Shown: one piece after another, positions 1 to 8,986 of the stretch | Position numbering within the stretch: position 1 is the first letter of the stretch | How the letters are laid out: each line of letters starts with the position of its first letter | Assembly: GCA_944381635.1 (NCBI GenBank) | Contig: CALWLY010000001.1 | Location: forward strand, 1 to 64,000 | Direction: 5' to 3' | Source: an uncultured Lachnospiraceae bacterium | GTDB taxonomy: Bacteria; Bacillota; Clostridia; Lachnospirales; Lachnospiraceae | DNA length: 64,000 nt | Program-made: the position numbers and the translations under genes | The notes under the pieces: model-generated | Told to the model about the DNA's origin: nothing | Database searches by the model: none | What the model saw: the letters and a program-made list of their open reading frames with translations, nothing else

Positions 1-82
1 CTTAAGCAACAAGATGGATAATTCCTTACTGGCTGTAAGGGATATTAACCATAAATACATTGTAGTAGAAAGGAGAATGAGT

Positions 83-331
83 ATGCCTAATATTTTACCA
101 GTATCAGATTTAAGAAATTACAACGAAGTTTTGAAAAATTGTCAGGTGGGAGAACCTGTATTTCTTACAAAAAATGGAAGAGGAAGATTTGTTGTTCTTG
201 ATATTGAAGATTACGAAAGGGATCGAGCAGAAAAGAAGTTGCTAATGAAATTGCAGGAAGCAGAAGAAGCTGTAAAGGATGGAGAGGGTTGGCTTGGTTT
301 GGAAGAATTAAAAGCAGCTATGGGTGAATAG
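83..331 (+). CDS. Phd/YefM-family antitoxin of a type II toxin-antitoxin pair
   Basis: This is an 82-residue antitoxin-like protein. The N-terminus (MPNILPVSDLRNYNEVL) is the typical Phd/YefM opening that forms the DNA-binding fold. The C-terminal half is charged and helical, as expected for the toxin-neutralising tail. Three ATGs are in frame, at 14, 77 and 83. AGGAG at 71-75 is 7 bases from the ATG at 83, which favours that start. The toxin gene follows after a 3-base gap, so the two are co-translated. By family knowledge the antitoxin, alone or with toxin, represses its own promoter; no operator could be defined because the upstream region lies at the window edge. Confidence 0.88.
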   Translation: MPNILPVSDLRNYNEVLKNCQVGEPVFLTKNGRGRFVVLDIEDYERDRAEKKLLMKLQEAEEAVKDGEGWLGLEELKAAMGE

Positions 332-334
332 CCT

Positions 335-634
335 ATGATGAAACTTCGAATTAACCCATTAGTGGTTGCTGACTTAAAAGAACTTCGTAATTTTATTGCG
401 GAAGATAATGTGGAAAAAGCAGCCGAAACTATAGATAAGATTTATGAAAAGTTTGAAAATATACAACTATTCCCTGGCATAGGCGCGGATCTTTCTAAAC
501 GTGTTAGTTTTCGTACTGACTATAAGTATGCTGTCTGGAATGATTATGTAATTATTTACAAGGTTGGGCGAGAGTATGTGGAAATATACCGAGTGGTGAA
601 TCGATATCAGGATATAACCAGAATTTTTAATTGA
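335..634 (+). CDS. RelE/ParE-family toxin
   Basis: This 99-residue basic protein has the RelE/ParE layout: an N-terminal helical hairpin (residues about 8-40, ADLKELRNFI) followed by a beta-sheet containing RTDYKYAVWNDYVIIYKV and a terminal VEIYRVVNRYQDI segment. Family members either cleave mRNA on the ribosome (RelE) or poison gyrase (ParE). The sequence does not settle which applies here. It starts with tandem ATGs 3 bases after the antitoxin stop. A hairpin terminator at 692-738 closes the operon. Length and domain are complete, so the pair is probably functional. Confidence 0.88.
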   Translation: MMKLRINPLVVADLKELRNFIAEDNVEKAAETIDKIYEKFENIQLFPGIGADLSKRVSFRTDYKYAVWNDYVIIYKVGREYVEIYRVVNRYQDITRIFN

Positions 635-1008
635 AATAACTTGTCATTAAATCCTTTTGTGGAGCATTGAAAAGATAGGAGTATTTGAAGGCACCTCCGA
701 GTGGTTTGTTTGGTTGACTGGCACTTGGAGGTGTTTTGTTATGATAGAGTAAAAATGTCAAGGCATGTGATTTTCCAATGATACATCCCAACATTTATTT
801 AGAACTTTTTTATTTGTGATGTTGTGGAGACGGAAAGAAGCATAAACAATATTTATAGATTTTGGTGTATTTTATTTCAATAATTTATATTGACACTGTG
901 AGCTAATTGTATATCTGCAAGATAAATTCATTGTTAATCCACGGGACAAATAGTAGAATATAAGAAATGCATTAGATCGGTTAGAAATCAAAAGGAGGGG
1001 TTGGTTGT
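635..1008. other. Intergenic region with terminator, otherwise AT-rich
   Basis: This 374-base stretch has no convincing ORF. It contains the terminator of the toxin-antitoxin operon (692-738), then AT-rich sequence. A TTGACA at 890-895 could be a -35 box for the DJ-1 gene, but no well-spaced -10 is present. AAAGGAGGGG just before 1009 is the ribosome binding site of that gene. Confidence 0.6.
692..738 (+). terminator. Intrinsic terminator after the toxin-antitoxin operon
   Basis: CACCTCCGAGTG at 692-703 pairs with CACTTGGAGGTG at 722-733 (12 pairs, one G-T), followed by TTTTGTT. It lies 58 bases after the toxin stop. Confidence 0.75.
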
Positions 1009-1658
1009 ATGAAAAAAAGAATTGCTCTATTGGTATATCCTGATTTTAGTCTGCAGGAAGTATCTAACCTGATGTATTTATTCCGATGGAATTATGAAAC
1101 TATGACGGATGTTATTTATACGGATATAGAACCTGTAACGAGTGAAGAAGGAATTTCCGTGCTTCCGCAAAAAACATGCGATGAATTTTGCAGTGAAGAT
1201 TATGATTGCTTGATTTTGCCGGGATGCAGTGATACTCGTCAGGCAATTCGAAATAAAAAGATAACTTCATTTTTACAGAGTTTCCGCGAAAAAAGTGATT
1301 TTCCGATTGGTGCAATTTGCGCGGGACCTATGTTTTTAGCTCAGGCAGGTTTACTGAAAGGCAGAAAATATACAGATTCATTATATGTGGAAATGCGGGA
1401 GTTATTTTCCTTTATAGTATAGAAGAAGAAAATTTTGTGTCTGCTCCAGTAGTTGAAGATGGAAATATCATTACTGCCAATGGAAATGCATTCAATGACT
1501 TTGCAGTTCATATGGCTCATAAAGTGGGATATGAATGCTCGGAAAGGATTTTGTCCGGATACCTTGATGACTGGACAGAAGAAGATTATTTACATCATTT
1601 ATCAAGGGAAGATTTGCTGGAGTTTCAAAGGGAATTTCAAAAGTTTTTAAATAAGTAG
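1009..1658 (+). pseudogene. DJ-1/PfpI (ThiJ)-family protein, interrupted by a frameshift
   Basis: The reading frame from 1009 encodes an N-terminal DJ-1/PfpI domain (MKKRIALLVYPDFSLQEV; nucleophile elbow GAICAGPMFLAQAGLL) and stops at 1422 after ELFSFIV. The expected continuation (EEENFVSAPVVEDGNIITA, then HMAHKVGYE) lies in the -1 frame and ends at 1658. Together the two pieces give a full-length family member of about 215 residues, so a single-base loss near 1405-1420 is inferred. The nucleophile Cys region is intact. The site, TTTTCCTTTATAG, is not an obvious slippery heptamer, so a mutation or sequencing error is more likely than programmed frameshifting. The ribosome binding site is AAAGGAGGGG. 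Confidence 0.75.
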
Positions 1659-1798
1659 AGCTACCGGTAGCTTTATTTTGGACAAAACCCACATCAGCGT
1701 GCGGAGCAAAAACGATAGAGGAGAGCATTACATAAAGGAAATAGATAAAACAGTGACCAGCATTGTGAATGTTATTACCAGAGAAGGAGAAGCATTGC

Positions 1799-2185
1799 AT
1801 GAGGTATACGTGGATAGAGGAGTACTTGATGGACAAAACGGGGGTTACCAGGGATCTTCAAAAAGACTGGAATTGGATTCGCTACCAGATTGGAGGCAAG
1901 ATGTTTGCGGCAGTTTGCCTGAACGATAAGAATGAGCCTTATTACATTACGCTGAAACTGGAACCGGCCGAAGGAGAGTTTCTGCGGCAGCAGTATGAGA
2001 ACATCGTTCCCGGCTTTTATATGAACAAAACCCATTGGAATTCTGTGAAACCGGATGGAAAAGTGCCGGATGATCTGTTAAAAGATCTGCTGGACAAATC
2101 CTACCAGCTTGTGCTTGGCAGTTTCAGCAAGAAAAAGCAGCGGGAAATTCTGGAACATTCTACGCTTACAGATACCTGCGGTTGA
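1799..2185 (+). CDS. MmcQ/YjbR-family protein
   Basis: This 128-residue protein of the MmcQ/YjbR (DUF419) family has a CyaY-like fold with a double-wing DNA-binding surface. Visible family features are GGKMFAAVCL, then the PGFYMNKTHWNSV block and a C-terminal helix LLKDLLDKSYQLV. No biochemical role is established for the family. The ATG at 1799 is chosen because GGAG at 1786-1789 precedes it by 9 bases; the longer frame from 1769 has no such site. A paralogue lies at 7280-7639 (PAYHMNKEHWNSI). Confidence 0.78.
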   Translation: MRYTWIEEYLMDKTGVTRDLQKDWNWIRYQIGGKMFAAVCLNDKNEPYYITLKLEPAEGEFLRQQYENIVPGFYMNKTHWNSVKPDGKVPDDLLKDLLDKSYQLVLGSFSKKKQREILEHSTLTDTCG

Positions 2186-2419
2186 TGCAAAGCAAGATAT
2201 ACAGCAGCGGCAGGCAGATTAAGGAAGAGATAAAAAACAGAGCATAATTTCTGACGGTAAATTTGAAGCAGATCGGCAAAGAAGGAAGACTGTGTTTCAG
2301 ATTGATGACAAAAAGGATTGAATTTCTCTTCATTTTCTGATTTACTTATTTTAAAGTGATACCGGAAGCAAAACATTGTTGCTAGGCGGCGTGAGAAAAC
2401 TGCCGGAAAGGAGATAGGG

Positions 2420-2965
2420 ATGCGCATAAAAGAAGATACGATACAGTTAAAGGATCATCAGTTGTTTTTTAGAAGTCCGGAAGAGAAAGATGCCGAAATG
2501 CTGCTGGAATATCTGAAAACAACTTGTGGGGAGACCAGATTCCTTGTAAAAGAACCGGAGGAGATCACGATGACGCTGGAGGAAGAAGTCCAGTTTATCC
2601 GCAGGCAGAACGAGTCGGAAGGCAGTCTGATGATTCTGGGGTTTCTGGACGGAGAATATGTGGGCAACTGTTCTCTGATGGGAATGAGAGCATCCAGATA
2701 TCGGCACCGCGCCTCCATGGGAATTGCGCTTTTTCAGAAGTATACCGGCATGGGGATCGGAAAAGCCATGATAGAAAAACTTTTCTCTATTGCAAGGGAG
2801 AAAAAAATAGAGCAGATTGAGCTGGAAGTTGTGGCTGACAATGAGAGAGCCATTTCCCTGTATAAAAAAATGGGATTTGAAATCTGCGGAACCATGCCCA
2901 GAAATATGAAATACAAAGACGGCACCTATGCGGACACTTTTTGGATGATGAAGCGGCTGTCATAG
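2420..2965 (+). CDS. GNAT-family N-acetyltransferase
   Basis: This 181-residue GNAT protein has the acetyl-CoA binding segment with QKYTGMGIGKAMIEKL (residues about 112-127), matching Q/R-x-x-G-x-G/A. It is followed by the IELEVVADNERAISLYKKMGF motif typical of RimI-like and ribosomal or small-molecule acetyltransferases. The substrate is unknown. AAAGGAGATAGGG supplies the ribosome binding site. It is a stand-alone gene, with no functional link to its neighbours apparent. Confidence 0.85.
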   Translation: MRIKEDTIQLKDHQLFFRSPEEKDAEMLLEYLKTTCGETRFLVKEPEEITMTLEEEVQFIRRQNESEGSLMILGFLDGEYVGNCSLMGMRASRYRHRASMGIALFQKYTGMGIGKAMIEKLFSIAREKKIEQIELEVVADNERAISLYKKMGFEICGTMPRNMKYKDGTYADTFWMMKRLS

Positions 2966-3027
2966 TTGGCGCTTTATTGAATTTGAGGAAAAATATAAGA
3001 CGGTAATATTTGCCTGAAGGTGGATGT

Positions 3028-4440
3028 ATGTACAATCAGAGGAAGATTATGGAGAGACAGAAAAGAAAAAAACGGCCTGGCAAAAAGATGCTGTTTATGA
3101 TTCCGCTGCTTTTTGCAGGTTATCGAATGTGGAAAAATTACAGAGAGATGAGAAACAGGGCATTTTCTGACAGCCTTACAGGATCCTGGAATTTTGAGCG
3201 GTTTTGTCAGCTGGCTGAGGAGAGAAGCAGAAAAAATCCAAATTGCTGCATTGTCTGTGTCAATATCCATCAGTTCAAGTTTATCAATGAGATATTCGGA
3301 AGGGAACAGGCGGACAGGCTGCTGTGTCATCTGAAGGAAGAGGCGGAAAAAACTCTGCGTGAGGGCGAACTGCTCTGCCGGGAAAGCGCAGATTTTTTCT
3401 ATTTATTTTTGAGAGATACCAAAGAGGAGAAAATCAAAGAACGCCTGGAGCATATCATGGAAAGGGTGTCCGGTTTTTTCAATGGAGATCACAGCGATTA
3501 CCGGATTCTTTTTTACTGCGGGGCAGCCATATCGGATGAAAAAAGAGATGTTTACGCGCTTCATCAGATGCTGACCCACGTAATGTTTGCCCTTGCAAAA
3601 GCCAGAGAGATTCACCAGAATAACGTTTGGTTTTTTGATACAGATCTGCATAAAAAAGAAATTATGGACAATTATGTAGAGGGCCACATGTATCAGGCGC
3701 TGAAGGATGAAGAATTTAAATTATATCTTCAGCCCAAAATTGATTTGAGAGACAACAGTATCTGCGGAGCGGAAGCTCTGGTGCGCTGGATAAAAAAAGA
3801 TGGAGAAGTTATATTTCCGGGACAGTTTATTCCGATTTTTGAAAAAAATGGATTTTGCGCCCGCCTGGATATGTACATGGTGGAATGCGTCTGCAAAGAG
3901 CTGAGAGAATGGATAGATGCGGGCATAGAACCGATTCCCATCTCGATCAATCAGTCAAAACTTGTTTTTTATGAAAAAGATTATCAGGAGCGTTTGCTTC
4001 GCGTTTTAGACAAGTATAGAATACCCCCCAATCTGATTACGCTGGAAATCCTTGAGGGAATCGCCCTTGACAATGTGGAGGAACTGAACCGGAAAATAGA
4101 AAGCCTTCAGGCAAAGGGAATTCGGATATCCATGGATGACTTCGGAAGCGGTTTTTCCTCATTGAATACGCTTGGAAGACTGAAAATAGATGAGCTTAAG
4201 CTGGACAGAGGATTCCTGATGGAGGCGTCAGGTGAAAGAGATCAGAGAGAAAAACTGATCATGGAGCACATTGTAATGCTGGCAGGAAAACTGCAGATCC
4301 AAACTGTGGCGGAAGGCGTTGAAACAAAAGAAAATGACGGCTTGATCAAAACGATTGGCTGTGACTGCGGGCAGGGCTACTATTACAGCAGGCCTATTAG
4401 CGCCCGGGAGTTTACGGAAAAGTATATGAAGAAAAAGTAA
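3028..4440 (+). CDS. Membrane-tethered EAL phosphodiesterase with degenerate GGDEF domain
   Basis: The protein has 470 residues. A short hydrophobic segment near residues 18-33 probably anchors it in the membrane. A GGDEF-like domain (SLTGSWNFERF, VNIHQFKFINEIFG) follows, but the signature loop reads CRESADFFYLF, so cyclase activity is not expected. The C-terminal EAL domain keeps AEALVRW (E near 248), the DDFGSGFSSL loop (near 370), DELKLDRGF and AEGVET, consistent with active c-di-GMP hydrolysis. A TTG start at 3010 is possible, but AAGGTGG sits 6 bases before the ATG at 3028. It closely resembles the C-terminal half of the protein at 13511-15793. Confidence 0.88.
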   Translation: MYNQRKIMERQKRKKRPGKKMLFMIPLLFAGYRMWKNYREMRNRAFSDSLTGSWNFERFCQLAEERSRKNPNCCIVCVNIHQFKFINEIFGREQADRLLCHLKEEAEKTLREGELLCRESADFFYLFLRDTKEEKIKERLEHIMERVSGFFNGDHSDYRILFYCGAAISDEKRDVYALHQMLTHVMFALAKAREIHQNNVWFFDTDLHKKEIMDNYVEGHMYQALKDEEFKLYLQPKIDLRDNSICGAEALVRWIKKDGEVIFPGQFIPIFEKNGFCARLDMYMVECVCKELREWIDAGIEPIPISINQSKLVFYEKDYQERLLRVLDKYRIPPNLITLEILEGIALDNVEELNRKIESLQAKGIRISMDDFGSGFSSLNTLGRLKIDELKLDRGFLMEASGERDQREKLIMEHIVMLAGKLQIQTVAEGVETKENDGLIKTIGCDCGQGYYYSRPISAREFTEKYMKKK

Positions 4441-4463
4441 AGAAGATTTGGTTTAAAGGCAGC

Positions 4464-4507
4464 GTCGGTGTACAGGGGGACAATACGTCTCAGCCCTGTA
4501 CACCGAC
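4464..4507. repeat. Element C, copy 1: inverted repeat downstream of an EAL gene
   Basis: GTCGGTGTACAGGG (4464-4477) is the exact complement of CCCTGTACACCGAC (4494-4507), with a 16-base loop. The same stem and loop, with one change in the loop, recurs in opposite orientation at 13373-13420. No T-run follows, so it is not a plain terminator. Confidence 0.7.
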
Positions 4508-4547
4508 ACTGGATTATCCCAAAGAAAAATTTGTGCATGGAAACGGC

Positions 4548-4638
4548 AAAAGTCCCCGAAACTTTGTCTGTCCTTATACGGTGATAAAAAGTATCACGGG
4601 TAAAGATGATGACAGACAATAAAGTTTCGGGGACTTTT
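4548..4638. terminator. Bidirectional terminator between convergent genes
   Basis: AAAAGTCCCCGAAACTTTGT begins an arm at 4548-4572 that is complementary to 4611-4638, which ends GTTTCGGGGACTTTT. The loop holds a smaller GTGATA/TATCAC hairpin. The arms start with A-runs and end with T-runs, so either strand can terminate. This suits its position between the EAL gene (+) and purC (-). Confidence 0.75.
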
Positions 4639-4718
4639 AGAATGTTACAGGTTTTGTTTGTGCTTTGGACAGGGAAAGTTATTCTCTGCCATAAAGCATT
4701 TTTTCATTTATGAAAACA

Positions 4719-5579
4719 TTACAGTTTCTTTCCTGTCAGCATTTCGTAGCCCTGAAGGTATTTATCAATGGTCTTCTGAACGATATCGTCGGGAAGGGTC
4801 CAGTCATTTCCGGGATTTGCTTTCAGCCAGTCACGTGCAAACTGTTTGTCAAAAGAAGGCTGTCCGTGTCCGGGTTCATAGCCGTCAGCAGGCCAGAAGC
4901 GGGAGCTGTCGGGTGTCAGCATCTCATCGCCCAGAACTACGTTTCCCTCTTCATCCAGACCAAATTCAAACTTGGTGTCTGCGATGATGATTCCGCGGCT
5001 TAAAGCGTAGTCTGCACACTTTTTGTAAAGAGCGATTGTGTAGTCGCGAAGTTTGGCAGCGTATTCCTCGCCTTTTCCCGGGAAATATTTCTCCAGATGC
5101 GCAACGCTTTGCTCATAAGAGATGTTTTCATCGTGGTCGCCGATTTCAGCCTTTGTGGAAGGGGTATAAATAGGCTCCGGAAGTTTATCGGATTCCTTTA
5201 AGCCTTCCGGAAGTTTGATTCCGCAAACGGTGCCGTCTTTCTGGTAGCTTGCCCAGCCGCTTCCGGTGATATAACCGCGGACGATGCATTCGATAGGCAG
5301 CATGTTGAGCTTTTTGCACATCATACTGTTACCGTCAAACTGGGGCTGCTGGAAAAATTCCGGCATATCCTTTACATCGGTAGAAATCATATGGTTGGGC
5401 AGAATATCCTTTGTCATATCGAACCAGAATTTGGACATCTGAGTCAGGACAGCGCCCTTTTTGGTTACTGTGTTGTTTAAAATTACATCAAAACAACTGA
5501 TACGGTCAGTAGCAACCATGATTAAGCTGTCGCCGTTATCATAGATCTCACGAACTTTTCCTTCTTTGATAGGTTTCAT
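4719..5579 (-). CDS. purC: Phosphoribosylaminoimidazole-succinocarboxamide synthase
   Basis: SAICAR synthetase catalyses ATP-dependent ligation of CAIR and aspartate in de novo purine synthesis. Of its 286 residues, visible family signatures are EGKVREIYDNGDSL at the N-terminus, ISCFDVILNN, the IECIVRGYITGSGW block, and the DTKFEFGLDEEG and GDEMLTPDSSRFW motifs that bind nucleotide and magnesium. The chosen ATG (5577-5579, minus strand) follows a GAGG site and gives the usual N-terminus; a longer frame to 5654 lacks support. No other pur genes are adjacent. It converges on the EAL gene. Confidence 0.97.
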   Translation of the reverse strand: MKPIKEGKVREIYDNGDSLIMVATDRISCFDVILNNTVTKKGAVLTQMSKFWFDMTKDILPNHMISTDVKDMPEFFQQPQFDGNSMMCKKLNMLPIECIVRGYITGSGWASYQKDGTVCGIKLPEGLKESDKLPEPIYTPSTKAEIGDHDENISYEQSVAHLEKYFPGKGEEYAAKLRDYTIALYKKCADYALSRGIIIADTKFEFGLDEEGNVVLGDEMLTPDSSRFWPADGYEPGHGQPSFDKQFARDWLKANPGNDWTLPDDIVQKTIDKYLQGYEMLTGKKL

Positions 5580-5624
5580 TTCACATACCTCGCTAAAAAA
5601 ATTTTTATGAGTGCTTCCTATCCT

Positions 5625-5654
5625 ATGATAAACAGACTTTGGATAAAAAAGCAA
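5625..5654 (-). promoter_or_regulatory. Probable purC promoter
   Basis: On the minus strand TTGCTT (5649-5654) and TATCAT (5625-5630) are separated by 18 bases, 45 bases upstream of the purC start. No purine riboswitch fold was recognised between promoter and gene. Confidence 0.4.
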
Positions 5655-5742
5655 TAATATTTTGAAATTTTGTGTCGTATATTTGCAGGGAGGCTATAAG
5701 GCAAGGAGCCTTCAGAGGGAAAGAGAGAAAAATAACCTGTAA

Positions 5743-7224
5743 ATGGGCGAAAATATGACAAAAACTGATGACAGAGTTAAGAAAAAAATATATACTGTTT
5801 TGGATAAAGAAAGTCAGAGAAAATTTTACAAAAGGCAGTTGTTTACGATGGAAGACATAAAAAAGACAGAACTATTCGAGCAGATTCCGGTGCCGAACGC
5901 GGTTATGAAACTTGCGGTCCCCACGATTTTAAGCTCTCTGGTCATGGTGCTTTATAATCTGGCGGATACCTATTTTGTAGGAATGCTCAATAATCCGGTG
6001 GAAAATGCGGCGGTTGCTCTTGCAGCGCCGGTTTTGCTGGCATTTAATGCGGTCAATAATCTTTTCGGAGTGGGAAGCTCCAGTATGATGAGCAGGGCGC
6101 TGGGACGAAAAGATTATGAAACGGTACACCGAAGTTCTGCTTTCGGATTTTATTGCTGTATCATCTGCGGAGTGTTCTTTTCTATGCTTTGTACAATCGG
6201 AATGGAACCGCTTTTAAGTCTGCTTGGGGCGGATGCTCAGACAGCGGCATCTACGGCAGGGTATTTGAAATGGACGGTGACGTTTGGCGCTACACCGGCA
6301 ATTCTTAACGTAGTCATGGCGTATCTTGTCAGAGCGGAAGGGTCCGCTCTTCATGCCAGCCTGGGAACGATGAGCGGCTGTCTGTTAAACATCGTGCTGG
6401 ACCCGATTTTTATCTTGCCCTGGGGATTTCACATGGGCGCGGCAGGCGCGGGGCTTGCCACATTTCTTTCCAATTGTGTGGCCTGCATCTATTTCTTCGT
6501 TCTGTTATATGTAAGAAGAAAAAATACTTATGTTTGTATCAATCCTAAAATGTTCCGTCCCAAAAAGGATATCGTGATAGGGGTGTTCGGCGTAGGAGTT
6601 CCGGCTTCCATACAGAATCTTTTAAACGTGACAGGAATGACTGTGCTGAACAATTTTACATCTGCCTACGGACCGGATGCGGTGGCAGCCATGGGTATTA
6701 CACAGAAGATCAACATGGTTCCCATGCAGATATCCATGGGATTGTCTCAGGGCATCATGCCGCTGATCAGCTACAGCTACGCCTGCAGAAATGTGAAGAG
6801 AATGAAATCGGTTCTGGTTTTTGCGGTTAAGATTGCGATGGGATTCAGTGTAGTTGTATCGACGATATATTTCGTGTTTGCCGGAAACTTCATCCAGCTG
6901 TTTATGGATAATCAGGCCATTGTGGATTACGGAACCCGTTTCCTGCGGGGCTTTTGTCTGGGACTTCCGTTTCTGTGCATGGATTTCATTGCAGTGGGCG
7001 TATTTCAGGCAGCAGGACTTGGCAAAAATGCTCTCATTTTTGCCATCTTAAGAAAAATTGTTCTGGAAATTCCGGCACTGTTTATCTTAAACGCCCTTTT
7101 CCCTCTGTACGGACTGGCTTATGCACAGCTGACAGCGGAACTGATTTTGTCAGCGGCAGCTGTTATTGTACTGATCAGATTGTTTAAGAAATTGACAAAG
7201 GAAGCCGAAGGAGCACAGGCATAA
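5743..7224 (+). CDS. MATE-family multidrug/sodium antiporter (MepA-like)
   Basis: This 493-residue polytopic membrane protein carries two MatE repeats. The family opening PVPNAVMKLAVPTILSSLVMVLYNLADTYFVG starts near residue 50, followed by SSSMMSRALGRKD and a second-half MGITQKINMVPMQISMGLSQG block. Members export cationic drugs in exchange for Na+ or H+. The N-terminus carries about 35 extra, charged residues compared with typical MepA proteins. An internal ATG at 5850 would give the standard length, so the true start is uncertain. No regulator is adjacent. Confidence 0.9.
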   Translation: MGENMTKTDDRVKKKIYTVLDKESQRKFYKRQLFTMEDIKKTELFEQIPVPNAVMKLAVPTILSSLVMVLYNLADTYFVGMLNNPVENAAVALAAPVLLAFNAVNNLFGVGSSSMMSRALGRKDYETVHRSSAFGFYCCIICGVFFSMLCTIGMEPLLSLLGADAQTAASTAGYLKWTVTFGATPAILNVVMAYLVRAEGSALHASLGTMSGCLLNIVLDPIFILPWGFHMGAAGAGLATFLSNCVACIYFFVLLYVRRKNTYVCINPKMFRPKKDIVIGVFGVGVPASIQNLLNVTGMTVLNNFTSAYGPDAVAAMGITQKINMVPMQISMGLSQGIMPLISYSYACRNVKRMKSVLVFAVKIAMGFSVVVSTIYFVFAGNFIQLFMDNQAIVDYGTRFLRGFCLGLPFLCMDFIAVGVFQAAGLGKNALIFAILRKIVLEIPALFILNALFPLYGLAYAQLTAELILSAAAVIVLIRLFKKLTKEAEGAQA

Positions 7225-7279
7225 ATTTATATAAAAAAGACGCTGCATAAATCGCGGGAAAGAGAAAGGAGCGGCCGTC

Positions 7280-7639
7280 ATGGGTACTAGGGAGGAGATC
7301 ATCTGGTATTGTCTCAAGTTTCCGGATGCGTTTGAGGATTATCCGTTTCACGATGACAACTGGACATGTATGAGAATCCGGGGGAATAAAAAAATTTTTG
7401 CCTGTATTTTTGAAAGACAGGGACATCTGTGGATCAATATCAAATGTGACCCTGCATGGAGAGACTTCTGGAGAAATGCCTATGAGGCGGTGGTGCCTGC
7501 TTATCATATGAATAAGGAACACTGGAATTCCATTATTGTAAATGGGACAGTACCGGAGAAGGACATTAAGAGAATGATCGCTGAAAGTTATGACCTTTGT
7601 TCGCCCCGGGAAAATGAGCGCAAGCGACAGGAAAAATAG
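7280..7639 (+). CDS. MmcQ/YjbR-family protein
   Basis: This 119-residue MmcQ/YjbR (DUF419) protein shows FPDAFEDYPFHDDNWTCMRI at the N-terminus, followed by IFACIFERQGHLWINIKC and the diagnostic PAYHMNKEHWNSI block. It ends in a basic tail. Function is not established for the family. AAAGGAG precedes the ATG by 10 bases. It is the second such gene in 6 kb (see 1799-2185), but the two differ enough to be old paralogues. Confidence 0.85.
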   Translation: MGTREEIIWYCLKFPDAFEDYPFHDDNWTCMRIRGNKKIFACIFERQGHLWINIKCDPAWRDFWRNAYEAVVPAYHMNKEHWNSIIVNGTVPEKDIKRMIAESYDLCSPRENERKRQEK

Positions 7640-7688
7640 AAAAAATAAATTTCAGAGATAGGATTTCAAGGGAAAGGAGATATTTCGT

Positions 7689-8255
7689 ATGAATTTATTG
7701 GAACAGATCATGAAAGATACCGGTTTTTCTCAATATGGAGTCGTTGACACCGGGGATATTCGATTTTTACAGGAAATACGAAAAATGTGCGAAGTCAATA
7801 CCTGTCAGCAGTATGGAAAAACCTGGGCTTGTCCTCCGGCCGTGGGAACTGTGGAGGAGTGCAGGCAGCGCGTACAGCAATATGAAAAATTGCTGGTTTT
7901 TAACCGCAAATATGACTTGGAGGATTCCTTTGATTTTGAAGGGATGATGGCAGGAGCTGAACATTTTGCCGAACTGTGCCGAAAGCTGGACAAACAGATA
8001 AAAGGGTACTGGGAGGAATATTTTATCCTGGGCAATGAGGGATGCCGTCTGTGTGAACAGTGTACCTACCCGGACGCTCCCTGTCGTTTTCCGGATCAGG
8101 CTCACGGGTCGCTGGAAGGGTATGGCATCTTTGTCACGGAACTTGCAAACCAGGCTCACATCAAATATAACAACGGCCCCAACACGGTCACATATTTTGG
8201 CGGAATAGCCTGCAGCGGCAAAGACTTAGAGCGCTTGATCCAGGGGGAAGCTTAG
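7689..8255 (+). CDS. DUF2284 cysteine-rich metal-binding protein
   Basis: This 188-residue protein of the DUF2284 family is a predicted metal or Fe-S binder. Cysteines occur in clusters: MCEVNTCQQYGKTWACPP near residues 36-53, CRLCEQCTYPDAPCRFP near 119-135, and a final IACSG. The HIKYNNGPNTVTYFGG block is also typical. The cellular role is unknown. Its stop codon overlaps the stop of the convergent treR by 4 bases, so the two genes share their ends without a terminator between them. Confidence 0.85.
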   Translation: MNLLEQIMKDTGFSQYGVVDTGDIRFLQEIRKMCEVNTCQQYGKTWACPPAVGTVEECRQRVQQYEKLLVFNRKYDLEDSFDFEGMMAGAEHFAELCRKLDKQIKGYWEEYFILGNEGCRLCEQCTYPDAPCRFPDQAHGSLEGYGIFVTELANQAHIKYNNGPNTVTYFGGIACSGKDLERLIQGEA

Positions 8256-8986
8256 ATTGTTCCTCTTCTCACCGCGTTGTCCTGAAAACGAAAATAGTCT
8301 GGACGGTGGCGGGATTGTGTATATTCAAACATAATCCCGTTGCTGTCAAACGTTTGGCTGCTGACTACAGCCAGGCAGTTATATTCCAATGCATCCATAT
8401 CTAAATATTTCTCATCAATTTCTGTCATTTTTTCCACTGTCATCGTACGTTTGCTGTTTACGATAGTCACATGAAGCGTATGTTCCAGATATTCATAAAT
8501 AGATTGAGAAGCAATCTCAGCGGTCAGACCGGGAGTCACTTCCTTTAAAAAGTAGTTGTGATTTAGAATCAGCGGCTTGTCGTCCAGATAATGGAGACGC
8601 TGAATGTAATACAGCTCGCTTCCCACAGGAAATCCCGTGCGATGGCTGATTTTTTCATCTGCAGTCAGTTCCACAAAGCATAAAACTTTTGTATATCCTT
8701 TTTTGTGGTTTCTCTGTGCAGATTCCCGGAAGGATTCGATTCCGCCGATGGTGAAGGAAGCCTGCTCCAGAGGCTGAAAAATATTTCTGACACCTTTTCC
8801 CTGCATAGTCTGCACATAACCGTCCCGCACCAGACTGGCAATAGCCCGACGAATGGTATTGCGGGAACACTGGTATTCTTCCACCAGGGTATTTTCGGAA
8901 GGAAGAAGTTCCTGATAAGCGAAAATTTCCTCTTCTATTTTTCTTTTCAAGTCTCTGTAAATCTGATCGTATTTTGCTTTTGGCAT
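8252..8986 (-). CDS. treR: GntR-family trehalose operon repressor TreR
   Basis: This 244-residue regulator has an N-terminal GntR winged helix-turn-helix (LLPSENTLVEEYQCSRNTIRRAIASLVRDGYV, residues about 27-59) and a UTRA effector domain. The domain includes the GSELYYIQRLHYLDDKPL, SIYEYLEHTL and CLAVVSSQTFDSNGIMFEYTQSRHRPDYF segments that resemble Bacillus TreR. By family knowledge the inducer is trehalose-6-phosphate. It is divergent from treP, with palindromic operator-like sites between them. The AGGAG site lies about 9 bases before the start. Confidence 0.9.
   Translation of the reverse strand: MPKAKYDQIYRDLKRKIEEEIFAYQELLPSENTLVEEYQCSRNTIRRAIASLVRDGYVQTMQGKGVRNIFQPLEQASFTIGGIESFRESAQRNHKKGYTKVLCFVELTADEKISHRTGFPVGSELYYIQRLHYLDDKPLILNHNYFLKEVTPGLTAEIASQSIYEYLEHTLHVTIVNSKRTMTVEKMTEIDEKYLDMDALEYNCLAVVSSQTFDSNGIMFEYTQSRHRPDYFRFQDNAVRRGTI

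Noticed and set aside
1678-1929. 83-codon ORF overlapping the start of the YjbR gene
   Set aside because: It has no ribosome binding site and no recognisable domain, and it overlaps a well-supported family member in another frame.
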